64,000 bases of DNA from NCBI GenBank assembly GCA_963813315.1, contig CAWEYO010000027.1, positions 34,405 to 98,404 on the forward strand. The letters run 5' to 3'. A model generated the notes under the pieces. That model had not been told where the DNA came from, did not search any database, and saw only the letters and a program-made list of their open reading frames with translations. Position numbers and translations under genes: made by a program. The number at the start of each line of letters is the position of its first letter. Within the stretch, counting starts at the first letter, position 1. Positions 29,258-37,973 of the stretch are shown here, in pieces. The DNA comes from CAWEYO01 sp963813315. GTDB lineage: Bacteria > Pseudomonadota > Alphaproteobacteria > Rhizobiales > Rhizobiaceae.

Positions 29258-29638
29258 ATGCGTTTTCGTACCATGGGCCGGTCGCCGGCCATTTTGCGTG
29301 CCGTACTGCTTGCAGGGGCCGCCGCGGTCGGCATATCGGGCTCCGCGTCCGCGGAAAGCCGCCTTCACGATTTTGTCTATTCCGATTCGTTCGGCAATCT
29401 GATCGTCCAGAGCCCCTACGGCTACAAGCGTATCATTGTCGGCGAAGGCCGCCTTGCCAGGAAGATGTCGAGCCACAGCGGGAACGGCCGGCCCAAGATT
29501 GTCTATGCCGAACCGGCGGACGGCTACTACTATGGATGCTACCGGCCGGCGGTCCTCCTGAAGGGCCGCGGCTACATGTACGGCTTGCCCGACGGCGTCC
29601 TTCCAGAGCCTTCCGGTCACCACTGTTGGGGAGACTGA
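29258..29638 (+). CDS. small exported protein of unknown function
   Basis: A 126-residue protein with a signal peptide (RAVLLAGAAAVGISGSASA) and a mature part rich in tyrosine and glycine: LHDFVYSDSFGNLIVQSPYG, DGYYYGCYRPAVLLKGRGYM and a terminal HHCWGD. Two cysteines could form a periplasmic disulfide. I recognise no named family, though the composition is normal for a Rhizobiales periplasmic protein. GGGAGG lies before the ATG. Confidence 0.75.
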   Translation: MRFRTMGRSPAILRAVLLAGAAAVGISGSASAESRLHDFVYSDSFGNLIVQSPYGYKRIIVGEGRLARKMSSHSGNGRPKIVYAEPADGYYYGCYRPAVLLKGRGYMYGLPDGVLPEPSGHHCWGD

Positions 29639-29649
29639 CACCGTTTTAG

Positions 29650-29716
29650 GGTATGTCGGGATTCAGGTGATGCCGGTCTGGTTCTTAGAGCAGCATCGAT
29701 GTGTCCGATGCTCTAG
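29650..29716. repeat. remnants of two dispersed palindromic repeats
   Basis: 29650-29680 matches the left part of the 151-bp element (GGGATTCAGGTGATGCCGGT). 29686-29716 is a shortened type A unit, AGAGCAGCATCGATGTGTCC followed by GATGCTCTAG. They lie between a + strand gene and the end of leuC. Confidence 0.6.
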
Positions 29717-29734
29717 TTTTCAAGACCGCCGGCA

Positions 29735-31144
29735 TTACCTCCACTCGCGGATGTCGACGAAATGGCCGGCGATCGCGGCGGCTGCCGCCATTGCGGGCGA
29801 TACGAGGTGCGTGCGGCCCTTATAGCCTTGACGGCCCTCGAAATTGCGGTTCGACGTGGAAGCGCAGCGTTCATAGGGCTTCAACCGGTCGTCGTTCATA
29901 GCCAGGCACATCGAGCAGCCCGGCTCGCGCCAATCGAACCCCGCGGCGACGAAAATCTTGTCGAGTCCCTCTGCCTCTGCCTGTTCCTTCACCAGCCCAG
30001 ACCCCGGGACGATCATTGCGCTGACGCGCGGATCGACCGTCTTGCCCTCGACGACCTTTGCCACCTCGCGCAGATCCTCGATGCGGCCGTTGGTGCAGGA
30101 ACCGATGAAAACGCGATCGAGCTCAATGTCGGTTATTCTCGTCCCTGCCCGGAGGCCCATGTAGTCCAGCGCGCGCTGCTTGGACGATCGTTTGGTCTCG
30201 TCGGCGATTTCGGCCGGGTCGGGAACGACGCCTGTTACGGGGACGACGTCTTCGGGCGATGAACCCCAGCTCACAACCGGCGGCAGGCTGGCCGCATCGA
30301 GGACCACGACCTTGTCGAAATGGGCGCCCTCATCGGATTTGAGTGTTTCCCAGTAAGCCATGGCCAAGTTCCAGGCCTCGCCCTTCGGAGCGCGCGGCTT
30401 GTCCTTGACATAGGCAAAGGTCGTTTCGTCCGGCGCGATCAGTCCCGCCCTTGCGCCGCCCTCGATCGACATGTTGCAGATTGTCATTCGCCCTTCCATG
30501 GAGAGGGACCGTATCGCTTCGCCGGCATATTCGATGACATAGCCGGTACCGCCGGCCGTGCCGATCTCCCCGATGATCGCGAGGATGATGTCCTTCGCCG
30601 TGACGCCGGGAGGCAACTGCCCATCAACTCGCACGAGCATGTTCTTCGCCTTCTTTTGGATCAGCGTCTGCGTGGCGAGCACATGCTCCACTTCGGAGGT
30701 TCCTATACCGTGCGCCAAGGCACCGAAGGCGCCGTGAGTGGACGTATGGCTGTCGCCGCACACGATTGTCATGCCGGGAAGAGTAAAACCCTGCTCAGGG
30801 CCGACGATGTGGACGATCCCCTGTCGGCGGTCGACCTCGTTGTAATATTCGATGCCGAAGTCGGCGGCGTTCTTCGCCAGCGCCTCGACCTGAATGCGGC
30901 TTTCTTCGTTCTTGATGCCGAATTTGCGGTCGGGCGAAGTCGGCACGTTGTGATCGACGACGGCCAGCGTCTTTTCGGGGTGGCGCACGGTGCGACTGGC
31001 CATGCGCAATCCCTCGAAAGCCTGCGGGCTCGTCACCTCGTGCACGAGATGACGGTCGATATAAAGAAGGCAGGTGCCGTCGTCCTGACGATCGACGACA
31101 TGATCCTCGAAGATCTTGTCATAGAGTGTACGCAGTGCGCTCAT
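29735..31144 (-). CDS. leuC: 3-isopropylmalate dehydratase large subunit
   Basis: The 469-residue aconitase-family enzyme isomerises isopropylmalate in leucine synthesis with LeuD. Iron-sulfur ligands are in RVFIGSCTNGRIEDL and in WREPGCSMCLAMNDD; other motifs include HLVHEVTSPQAFEGLR, CGDSHTSTHGAFGALAHGIG and the late TSNRNFEGRQG. ATG 31144 gives the standard MSALRTLYDKIFEDH start; 44 extra upstream codons are not supported. leuD is not adjacent, as usual in Rhizobiales. Confidence 0.97.
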   Translation of the reverse strand: MSALRTLYDKIFEDHVVDRQDDGTCLLYIDRHLVHEVTSPQAFEGLRMASRTVRHPEKTLAVVDHNVPTSPDRKFGIKNEESRIQVEALAKNAADFGIEYYNEVDRRQGIVHIVGPEQGFTLPGMTIVCGDSHTSTHGAFGALAHGIGTSEVEHVLATQTLIQKKAKNMLVRVDGQLPPGVTAKDIILAIIGEIGTAGGTGYVIEYAGEAIRSLSMEGRMTICNMSIEGGARAGLIAPDETTFAYVKDKPRAPKGEAWNLAMAYWETLKSDEGAHFDKVVVLDAASLPPVVSWGSSPEDVVPVTGVVPDPAEIADETKRSSKQRALDYMGLRAGTRITDIELDRVFIGSCTNGRIEDLREVAKVVEGKTVDPRVSAMIVPGSGLVKEQAEAEGLDKIFVAAGFDWREPGCSMCLAMNDDRLKPYERCASTSNRNFEGRQGYKGRTHLVSPAMAAAAAIAGHFVDIREWR

Positions 31145-31376
31145 GATCGGTGTCCATTTAAAAAGCAGGCTAGTTGGAAATGAACCGGCCGCAGCGCCGG
31201 GAGCCTCGCGCTCAGGATAGACGGCTGGGCAGGCGCCTGCGGTACTGCACAAAACCTTGGTAGGCCGGATCTCCAAAAAGCTCTTTCATGCCGGCGCTCA
31301 TATCAATGTTTTGGCTTTCCGGCAATCGGGAGGAGATCGGAGTGGGCACGAAATGGGATCGCTTGCGAGACCGCTC

Positions 31377-32372
31377 TCACGGCACCAGAAACCCTTTGCC
31401 AAGAGGATCGTCCTCCTCGACCGTGAACTCCGCCTTGCCGGAATAGTACGCACGGCCTCCCACACAGGCGATAATTGCGTCGTGGGAGCCGGTCGTGGTG
31501 AGCCGCGCGACGGAACCGGTGAAGCGTGAGCCGACGATGCTTTCGAAAATCCTTGTTTGACCGATGCCGATCTGGCCCTTCGCGTGCATGGCGGCAAGCC
31601 GTGCCGTGACACCGGATCCGGTCGGCGAGCGGTCGACCTCGGCGTCGGCAAAGACGCAGACATTGCGCGTCGGCTCATCCGAGTACCCGTCGTTCCCGTC
31701 GGTCAGGATCGAGCCATAGAGGAAGGCGAGATCGTCATGGTCAGGGTGCGAGAGCGGAAATTCAGCCTTCAGCTTTTCCGTAAGCCCGGTCGCGGCGTCG
31801 ACGAAATCCCGCGCGCGGTCGCGGCCGAATTGCAGCCCGAACTGCCGGCAATCCGCCAAGGCGTAGAAGGCGCCGCCATAGGCGATGTCGAAGACGATGG
31901 TTCCCCGGCCAGGCAGGTCGATGCTCGCATCACGCGCGAAAAGGAAGGCGGGGACGCTTTCGAACGAAACCCGCCCGGTCTTTCCATCCCGCACTTCGAC
32001 CGAGGCCGCGACCATCCCGCAGGGACATTCGATATTGACCGTCGTTACCGGCTCCCTGGCGGCGACTATCCCCCGATCTATCGCATAGCGGCCAAGTGCA
32101 ATGACGGCATGGCCGCACATGGTCGAATACCCTTCATTGTGGATGAAGAGCACGGCAAGATCGGCGCCGGGGAGATCGGGCTCGACCAGCACCGCTCCGT
32201 ACATGTCATGGTGGCCGCGCGGCTCGAACATCAGGATCCTTCGCAAGTGGTCGAGCCTGTCGCGCGCATAAGCCCGCTTTTCAAGGATCGAGCCCTTCGG
32301 AAACGGCGGATAGCCGCCGGTCACGATGCGGAGCGGTTCGCCGCCGGTGTGCATATCGATGACGATCAGCAT
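31377..32372 (-). CDS. trans-3-hydroxy-L-proline dehydratase (proline racemase superfamily)
   Basis: About 331 residues of the proline racemase fold. The first active-site cysteine is in EGYSTMCGHAVIALGRYAI. The second site reads DRSPTGSGVTAR, with threonine where racemases and hydroxyproline epimerases have cysteine. A Cys/Thr pair is the known signature of trans-3-hydroxy-L-proline dehydratase, which makes 1-pyrroline-2-carboxylate. Substrate is inferred from that signature. ATG 32372 gives MLIVIDMHTGGEPLRI, the family N-terminus; the frame to 32402 is longer but unsupported. The neighbour on the same strand is a PEP-mutase-fold protein. Confidence 0.9.
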   Translation of the reverse strand: MLIVIDMHTGGEPLRIVTGGYPPFPKGSILEKRAYARDRLDHLRRILMFEPRGHHDMYGAVLVEPDLPGADLAVLFIHNEGYSTMCGHAVIALGRYAIDRGIVAAREPVTTVNIECPCGMVAASVEVRDGKTGRVSFESVPAFLFARDASIDLPGRGTIVFDIAYGGAFYALADCRQFGLQFGRDRARDFVDAATGLTEKLKAEFPLSHPDHDDLAFLYGSILTDGNDGYSDEPTRNVCVFADAEVDRSPTGSGVTARLAAMHAKGQIGIGQTRIFESIVGSRFTGSVARLTTTGSHDAIIACVGGRAYYSGKAEFTVEEDDPLGKGFLVP

Positions 32373-32417
32373 GTCATTCAGGCCTGTCCTACCCTGATGC
32401 ACTCTTCAGGGAACACA

Positions 32418-33224
32418 TCAGCCCCTGCGGGAGAACATGCCCTGGAGCTTCGCGAAAGGCATTCCCTCGCGCGCGAAGTCGAAGGTGCCCTCTTCGAGAA
32501 TTTCGCGCGACGCCTTGTGCAACATGCCGAAGGCGAAAGTCGTCAGCTTTGACCCGAGTGAAATGCGTTTCGCGCCTGCGTCGGCAAGGTTGCCAACCGT
32601 GAACCCTGGCACGGCAAGCACGTTGACCGGCTTCGTCACCGACGAGCATATGGTTCGTACGGTCTCGACGTCCGTGATACCCGGCGCATAGAGCACGTCG
32701 GCACCGACCTTTTCGAAGGCTTGAAGTCGCTTGATCGTGTCGTCGATGTCCTGCCGGTTCCAAAGGAAGTTCTCGGCGCGCGCGGTGAAGACGAAATCGC
32801 GCCTCAGCGCCCGCGCGGCCTCAGCCGCCGCGGCGACCCGCTCCACCGCATGTGAGAACTCGTAGATCGGACTTTCCGGATCGCCGGTGTGATCCTCGAT
32901 CGAGCAGCCCGCGAGACCGGCCGCCTCGGCGGCAAAAATCGTCTCGCCAGCGCTTTCGGCGCTGTCACCCTTGCCTTTTTCAAGATCGGCGGTGACCGGA
33001 ATATCGACGGCGCCGGCAAGATCGCGGCAGTGATGGACCATCGTCTCGAACCCTACCCCGCCATCGGGCAGGCCACGCGAGAAGGCAAAGCCGGCGCTGG
33101 TCGTGGCGATGGCCTTGAAACCCAGCGACTCAAGAAGCTTCGCGGTCCCGATATCCCATGGATTGGGAATGACAAATGCTCCCGGCGCCTCATGCAAAGC
33201 GCGGAAGACCCTGCCCTTGTCCAT
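32418..33224 (-). CDS. isocitrate lyase/PEP mutase family protein
   Basis: The 268-residue TIM-barrel protein has FVIPNPWDIGTAKLLESLGF, TTSAGFAFSRGLPDGG, the metal-binding VTADLEKGKGD and SIEDHTGDPESPIYEF, and RAENFLWNR. This group includes oxaloacetate decarboxylases, 2-methylisocitrate lyases and phosphonate enzymes; the lyase KKCGH motif is absent, so a small carbon-carbon lyase or decarboxylase is likely. It is followed by the hydroxyproline dehydratase gene on the same strand, 45 bp away. Confidence 0.85.
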   Translation of the reverse strand: MDKGRVFRALHEAPGAFVIPNPWDIGTAKLLESLGFKAIATTSAGFAFSRGLPDGGVGFETMVHHCRDLAGAVDIPVTADLEKGKGDSAESAGETIFAAEAAGLAGCSIEDHTGDPESPIYEFSHAVERVAAAAEAARALRRDFVFTARAENFLWNRQDIDDTIKRLQAFEKVGADVLYAPGITDVETVRTICSSVTKPVNVLAVPGFTVGNLADAGAKRISLGSKLTTFAFGMLHKASREILEEGTFDFAREGMPFAKLQGMFSRRG

Positions 33225-33375
33225 CGTAGCCGCCCCACTGTGAACGCGTTGGTCGCCGGGATGCTACCGCATCGGCCCGAAAATCGGAATCGATTTTCGG
33301 AAAGCACGATGCGGGGTAGGCCGGCCGCAATGTCCGGTTCCCGATTTCGGAAAGCACGATGCGGGGATTGGCGGG

Positions 33376-33849
33376 TCAAGCCGTTCCGGTCGAGCCGAAA
33401 CCGCCGCTGCCGCGCTCCGTCGTTCCTGCGAGGCTGCGTTCCTCGGTGACCATGTGGCTGACGGGGGAGAAGACGATCTGGGCAATGCGCATGCCCCTGG
33501 TCACCGCGAAATCCTCATCGCCGAGATTGATAAGCAGGACCTGCAACTCGCCACGGTAATCGCTGTCGATCGTGCCCGGTGTGTTGAGGCAGGTTATGCC
33601 GTGCTTGTAGGCGAGCCCGGAGCGCGGCCGCACCTGCGCCTCGAAGCCGGCCGGAATTTCCAGGACAATGCCTGTCGGGACAAGGGTGCGCCTGCCGGGC
33701 AGGATGAGTAGCGGCCGGTCCTCGGGCACGGCGGCGCGCAGGTCCATACCGGCTGCGCCCGCCGTCTCGTACGCCGGCAAAGGCAGGTCTTCGCCATGCG
33801 GCATGCGAACGATTCCGACCACGGGAGCATTCTTGCGCGGAGCTTTCAT
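33376..33849 (-). CDS. dut: dUTP diphosphatase
   Basis: The 157-residue trimeric dUTPase has all five motifs: AAGMDLRA, PRSGLAYKHGI, GTIDSDYRGEL, RGMRIAQIVF and the C-terminal RGSGGFGSTG. It hydrolyses dUTP to dUMP, keeping uracil out of DNA and supplying dTMP synthesis. ATG 33849 gives MKAPRKNAPVVGIV; the frame to 33885 adds residues outside the family. Confidence 0.96.
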   Translation of the reverse strand: MKAPRKNAPVVGIVRMPHGEDLPLPAYETAGAAGMDLRAAVPEDRPLLILPGRRTLVPTGIVLEIPAGFEAQVRPRSGLAYKHGITCLNTPGTIDSDYRGELQVLLINLGDEDFAVTRGMRIAQIVFSPVSHMVTEERSLAGTTERGSGGFGSTGTA

Positions 33850-33903
33850 GCGGTCGTCTATCAGGCCGCCAGCCGCCTCCGTCAACCGGGCAAGGCGCCG
33901 CGA

Positions 33904-34374
33904 TCAGCGGATTTCCACCGGCACGATCGTCGTTTCCTTGATCTCCTCCATGACGAACGAGGCCGACACATCCGACAGCGGCACCTTCGCGATGAGGCGT
34001 TGATAGAGCCGGTCATAAGCCTTCACATCGGCGACGCGGGCGCGCAGCACATAGTCGAGATCGCCGGACATGCGGTAGACGGCGGTGATTTCCGGAAAGG
34101 ACGTGACTGCTGCCCGAAATTTCGCCAGCCACTCCGGGTCGTGAGTCGAGGTCCGCACCATGATGAAGACCGAAAGGCCCAGACCCAGCCTTTCGGCATC
34201 GACCAGCGCCACCCGGCCGGTAATGACGCCGTCCCCTTCCAGCGACTTCACCCGCCGCCAGCAAGCATTGCGGGACAGTCCGACGCGTTCCGAAAGTTGA
34301 TCGACCGACAGCGTTCCGTCGCGCTGCAGTTCGGCCAGGATCCTTCGGTCTATCGCGTCGATTTCTGCGGACAT
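33904..34374 (-). CDS. Lrp/AsnC family transcriptional regulator
   Basis: The 156-residue protein has an N-terminal helix-turn-helix (IDRRILAELQRDGTLSVDQL, then LSRNACWRRVKSLE) and a C-terminal RAM ligand-binding domain (DLDYVLRARVADVKAYDRLY). It likely responds to an amino acid. ATG 34374 starts MSAEIDAIDRRIL; the 49-codon extension to 34521 is unlikely as it would overlap the divergent gene. Divergent from a DUF6356 gene, 118 bp away, which could be its target. Confidence 0.92.
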   Translation of the reverse strand: MSAEIDAIDRRILAELQRDGTLSVDQLSERVGLSRNACWRRVKSLEGDGVITGRVALVDAERLGLGLSVFIMVRTSTHDPEWLAKFRAAVTSFPEITAVYRMSGDLDYVLRARVADVKAYDRLYQRLIAKVPLSDVSASFVMEEIKETTIVPVEIR

Positions 34375-34492
34375 TTGGGATGGATGTCCCAACCATCTGC
34401 CTTTTGCAAGGACAAATTGGGACCAATGAGGCTCAGTTTTGCTGAGAATGCGTAACTGAACGAGAATTTCGCCGCAGACGAGGAACGCACTC

Positions 34493-34714
34493 ATGGCTAC
34501 GCGTATCGCAAAGCTCTTCACCGATCATCCGGCTTCCGTCGAAGAGACCTATTTCGGCCACATGGCATTCGCCGGATGGTTCGCCTCGCGCCTGTTTGCA
34601 GCCGCCGGCGCGGCACTTGTTCACGCTTTCTTGCCTTTCCTCTTCGAAACTACGGCCAGCCAAATTATCCGCGAACTCTACGAGCGGACGCACAACAGGC
34701 GGCCAAGTGCCTGA
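34493..34714 (+). CDS. DUF6356 family small membrane protein
   Basis: The 73-residue protein fits DUF6356: LFTDHPASVEETYFGHMAFA, a hydrophobic stretch FAAAGAALVHAFLPFLFETT with one membrane span, then a basic tail. Function unknown. Its place divergent from the Lrp regulator gene suggests shared control. Confidence 0.8.
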   Translation: MATRIAKLFTDHPASVEETYFGHMAFAGWFASRLFAAAGAALVHAFLPFLFETTASQIIRELYERTHNRRPSA

Positions 34715-34898
34715 TCCCGTCCGAGCAAGATGAGGCTGACCGTGCGAGCGGTCGCGACCCCGACATTCGACCGGAGCCCGCAGCGCTTGCGGATGCCGTC
34801 CAACTGCTGTTACCGTATGGACTGTGCCCACTGGCGGAGGCTGGGTTCCAGCCGAACCGGACATCTCATATGCCTCCGATCAAGCGAGGACTTGCGCG

Positions 34899-35678
34899 AT
34901 GGCGGGACGTCAACCGTGTTACGTCGACCGGCAGTCAAAATCGAGGACGCACAGCCCGCGGCGAAGCGCGACGTATTTTCGAGGAGCGGCGGTTGTTCGG
35001 ATCCTTGCTGTCGGTTTCGCTTTTGCAGGCGCGTTCCGGATCGATCCAGCCGTCGCGATGCAGTGTCAGAGCTACCCGGCTGCCGGGATGGATTGGCACG
35101 AATGCGACAAGAGCAATCTGATGTTGGGCAGTTCCGATCTGTCCGGTGCAAACCTTTTCGACACCGATTTTACCTCCACGGATCTCCGGGAGGTTAATCT
35201 TGCTGGAGCCAATCTGGAGAAGGCCACGCTGGTGCGCTCCTCCCTCGCAGGGGCGAAGGCGGACAAGGCCAGCTTCGCGAGGATCGAGGGATACCGGACG
35301 AATTTCTCGGGCATGACTGCCGTTGGCGCCTCCTTCGCCAGTGCCGAAATACAGCGCGCCGATTTCCGGGGCGCCAACCTTACCGGCGCGGATTTCCAGA
35401 AAGCGGAGCTCGGGCGCGCTGATTTCGGCAAGGCAGTGATCACCGCGACGAAATTTCCGATGGCGAACCTCGCGCGCGCCGACCTTCGTGACGCGCTTTT
35501 CGAGGGTCCGATTGACTTCACCGGCGCGTTTCTCTTCCTGACGCGGATCGAGGGCGTGAACCTGACCACGGCGACCGGTCTGGAACAATGGCAGGTCGAT
35601 CAGGCCTGCGGCGACGCGAAGACGAAACTGCCGGGCGGCCTGTCGGCTCCCTCAAGCTGGCCTTGCAATTTCGACTGA
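34899..35678 (+). CDS. exported pentapeptide repeat protein
   Basis: About 259 residues. A hydrophobic stretch (ILAVGFAFAGAF) precedes MQCQSYPAAGMDWHECDKSN, suggesting export. The core is a right-handed pentapeptide helix with A(D/N)LXX-type units: DLSGANLFDTDFTSTDLREV, NLAGANLEKATLVRS, RADFRGANLTGADFQKAELG. The tail has two cysteines and ends PSSWPCNFD. Such folds bind proteins or imitate DNA; the role is unknown. The start is uncertain: ATG 34899 is chosen, 34824 is the longest. Confidence 0.78.
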   Translation: MAGRQPCYVDRQSKSRTHSPRRSATYFRGAAVVRILAVGFAFAGAFRIDPAVAMQCQSYPAAGMDWHECDKSNLMLGSSDLSGANLFDTDFTSTDLREVNLAGANLEKATLVRSSLAGAKADKASFARIEGYRTNFSGMTAVGASFASAEIQRADFRGANLTGADFQKAELGRADFGKAVITATKFPMANLARADLRDALFEGPIDFTGAFLFLTRIEGVNLTTATGLEQWQVDQACGDAKTKLPGGLSAPSSWPCNFD

Positions 35679-35763
35679 CCGCCCGCAGGCTGGCCCAATT
35701 TCACGTTCGACACGTCTGAATCCTCCTGATAGAAGCCCACTCTATCCAACAGGATTCCTCACA

Positions 35764-37353
35764 ATGGCTGAAGACATAGCCAAGGCGGTCGCTCGCCGCC
35801 GCACCTTCGCGATCATTTCTCACCCGGATGCGGGCAAGACGACGCTGACCGAGAAGCTGCTGCTGTTCGGCGGCGCAATCCAGCTGGCCGGCGAGGTAAA
35901 GGCCAAGAAGGACCGCATTCAGACGCGCTCCGACTGGATGAAAATCGAACGCGAACGCGGCATCTCGGTGGTTACGTCGGTGATGACCTTCGAATATGGC
36001 CACCACGTGTTCAATCTCCTGGACACACCCGGCCACGAGGATTTCGCCGACGACACTTACCGGACGCTGACCGCGGTCGACAGCGCGGTCATGGTGATCG
36101 ACGCTGCCAAAGGCATCGAGCCGCGCACGCTGAAGCTCTTCGAGGTCTGTCGGCTGCGCGATATCCCGATCATCACTTTCGTCAACAAGATGGACCGCGA
36201 AACGCGCGACCCTTTCGAGATACTGGATGAGATCGAGGCGAAGTTGGCGCTCGATACCGCACCGATCACCTGGCCGATCGGACGCGGCCGGACGTTCGCC
36301 GGTACCTATCACCTCGCCCAGAATGCAGTGCGCAGGGGCGATGAGGAGAAAGAGCGTACACCCGCCCATGGACCCGATTCGAACCGCGTTGCCGGGCTCC
36401 TGCCCGAAAATGAACGCGATGCCTTTATCGAGGAACTGGAGTTGGCGCGCGAGGCGTGCCGCCCGTTCGATATCGAGGCCTTTCGCGAGGGTCACCTGAC
36501 GCCGGTGTATTTCGGGTCGGCGCTCAGGAACTTCGGCGTCCGCGACCTGATCGAGGCGCTCGGAGAGTTTGGGCCCGAGCCGCGTGCGCAGGAGGCGGAT
36601 ACCCGCAAGGTGGAGGCGACGGAGGACGAGATGAGCGCCTTCGTCTTCAAGATCCAGGCGAACATGGACCCGAACCACCGCGATCGCATCGCCTTCGTGC
36701 GGGTTTGCTCGGGCAAGCTCGAGCGAGGCATGAAAGCAAAGCTGGTGCGCACCGGCAAGCCGATGAGCCTCTCGGCGCCGCAATTCTTCTTCGCTCGAAC
36801 CCGCGTGACGGCTGACGAAGCCTATGCCGGCGACGTGGTCGGCATCCCGAACCACGGCACATTGAGGATCGGCGACACGCTGACGGAGGGCGAGGACATC
36901 CTTTTCCGCGGCGTGCCGAATTTCGCGCCGGAGATTCTGCGCCGCGTGCGGCTCGGCGACGCGATGAAGGCGAAGAAGCTCAAGGACGCTCTGCATCAGA
37001 TGGCTGAGGAGGGCGTGGTGCAGCTCTTTTCGCCCGAGGATGGTTCGCCGGCGATCGTCGGGGTTGTCGGAGCGCTGCAGCTCGACGTGCTTAAGGAGCG
37101 GCTCGCGCAGGAATACGGTCTGCCGGTCGACTTTGAAATGGCGCGCTTTTCAATCTGCCGCTGGATCTCCGCCGATGACCGCAGCGATCTGCAACGCTTC
37201 ATCGACGCACATCGGGGCGACATTGCCCGCGACCTCGATCACGACCCGGTCTTCCTTGCGCAGCACGAATTCTCGCTGAACTATGAGGCCGAGCGCTGGA
37301 AGGCGATGCGTTTTACGGCCGTGAAGGACTATCAAGTGCGGGAAGCGGCATAA
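35764..37353 (+). CDS. prfC: peptide chain release factor 3
   Basis: The 529-residue GTPase speeds release of RF1 and RF2 from the ribosome. The G motifs are visible: G1 SHPDAGKTTLTEK, switch region RERGISVVTSVM, G3 LLDTPGHEDFADDTYRTL, and G4 TFVNKMDRE. Domains 2 and 3 follow (FKIQANMDPNHRDRIAFVRV, FSPEDGSPAIVGVVGALQLD). Length is standard. Its stop is followed directly by a RIME-like repeat. Confidence 0.97.
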   Translation: MAEDIAKAVARRRTFAIISHPDAGKTTLTEKLLLFGGAIQLAGEVKAKKDRIQTRSDWMKIERERGISVVTSVMTFEYGHHVFNLLDTPGHEDFADDTYRTLTAVDSAVMVIDAAKGIEPRTLKLFEVCRLRDIPIITFVNKMDRETRDPFEILDEIEAKLALDTAPITWPIGRGRTFAGTYHLAQNAVRRGDEEKERTPAHGPDSNRVAGLLPENERDAFIEELELAREACRPFDIEAFREGHLTPVYFGSALRNFGVRDLIEALGEFGPEPRAQEADTRKVEATEDEMSAFVFKIQANMDPNHRDRIAFVRVCSGKLERGMKAKLVRTGKPMSLSAPQFFFARTRVTADEAYAGDVVGIPNHGTLRIGDTLTEGEDILFRGVPNFAPEILRRVRLGDAMKAKKLKDALHQMAEEGVVQLFSPEDGSPAIVGVVGALQLDVLKERLAQEYGLPVDFEMARFSICRWISADDRSDLQRFIDAHRGDIARDLDHDPVFLAQHEFSLNYEAERWKAMRFTAVKDYQVREAA

Positions 37354-37551
37354 TGCATGTCGCCCAAAAGTGCGCAGCGGTTTTGGGCGACATGCACAAA
37401 AACCAATAGCCTAAAGCGCGTCGCGTACAATCGACCTCACCCCGCAGTTTGCCGCCACGTCGCTCTGCGTCACCCCCCTCTGTCCTGCCGGACAGAGGGG
37501 GGTGCAGTCCCGCCAACATTCCTGAATCACATTGGACGCGACGCGCTCTAG
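37353..37551. repeat. RIME-like type B repeat interrupted by a CCCCCCTCTGTCC palindrome
   Basis: The first hairpin (GCATGTCGCCCAAAAGTGCG...CGACATGC) is intact. The second should be short, but its arms AAAGCGCGTCGCG (near 37413) and CGCGACGCGCTCTA (near 37537) are over 100 bp apart. Between them lies a perfect hairpin with 13-base arms CCCCCCTCTGTCC (37473-37485) and GGACAGAGGGGGG (37490-37502) of the other repeat family. One repeat appears to have been inserted into another. Confidence 0.8.
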
Positions 37552-37561
37552 CATCACGCCG

Positions 37562-37891
37562 TTACCCCCGGCGCATGGCGATGACTGCCTCGGCTTGCGC
37601 GACGGCAGCGCGAAGGTCGTCGTCAGCCATGACTGCGGCAGCCGCGTTCAGGCGGTCGACAAGGATGTCGCGCGCGCTCCGTTCAGGCTCAGCAGCCAGC
37701 CCAAGCAGTTCATTCGGCGTGGACTGCAACACTTCGGCAATCCTTACAAGCATCGCTAGATCGGGCTCGTTTCGCCCGGCGACATAGTGGGCATAGCGGC
37801 GCTCACTCAGGCCCACGCGGCGCGCGACTTCGGCATGGTGCATGCCGAGCTGCAGCGCGCGAAGCCTGAGTTTGGTGGCGAATGTGTCCAT
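37562..37891 (-). CDS. small XRE-family transcriptional regulator
   Basis: The 109-residue protein has an N-terminal helix-turn-helix (LGMHHAEVARRVGLSERRYA HYVAGRNEP) and PDLAMLVRIAEVLQSTPNEL, the standard XRE linker, followed by a helical tail probably used to dimerise. It resembles a phage-type repressor. It is divergent from a small membrane-protein gene, with GAACA/TGTTC palindromes between that are likely its operators. Confidence 0.85.
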   Translation of the reverse strand: MDTFATKLRLRALQLGMHHAEVARRVGLSERRYAHYVAGRNEPDLAMLVRIAEVLQSTPNELLGLAAEPERSARDILVDRLNAAAAVMADDDLRAAVAQAEAVIAMRRG

Positions 37892-37892
37892 C

Positions 37893-37958
37893 GGAACAAA
37901 ATGTTCCTGACGTCCTGACCGCGTCTATGTATAATATGTTCGTACATTAAATGAACAT
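37893..37958. promoter_or_regulatory. divergent promoter with two GAACA/TGTTC inverted repeats
   Basis: Site 1 is the perfect palindrome GGAACA-AAA-TGTTCC (37893-37907), beside the XRE start codon. Site 2 is ATGTTC-N11-GAACAT (37936-37958). A TATAAT at 37930-37935 would serve the + strand gene, with CTGACG about 17 bp upstream as a weak -35. Site 2 covers the predicted transcription start. The shared half-site suggests one regulator, most simply the adjacent XRE protein. Confidence 0.6.
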
Positions 37959-37973
37959 TTCCTAGGGTATCTT

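Noticed and set aside
31377..32402. Proline racemase or 4-hydroxyproline epimerase
   Set aside because: The second catalytic cysteine is replaced by threonine, which points to the dehydratase branch.
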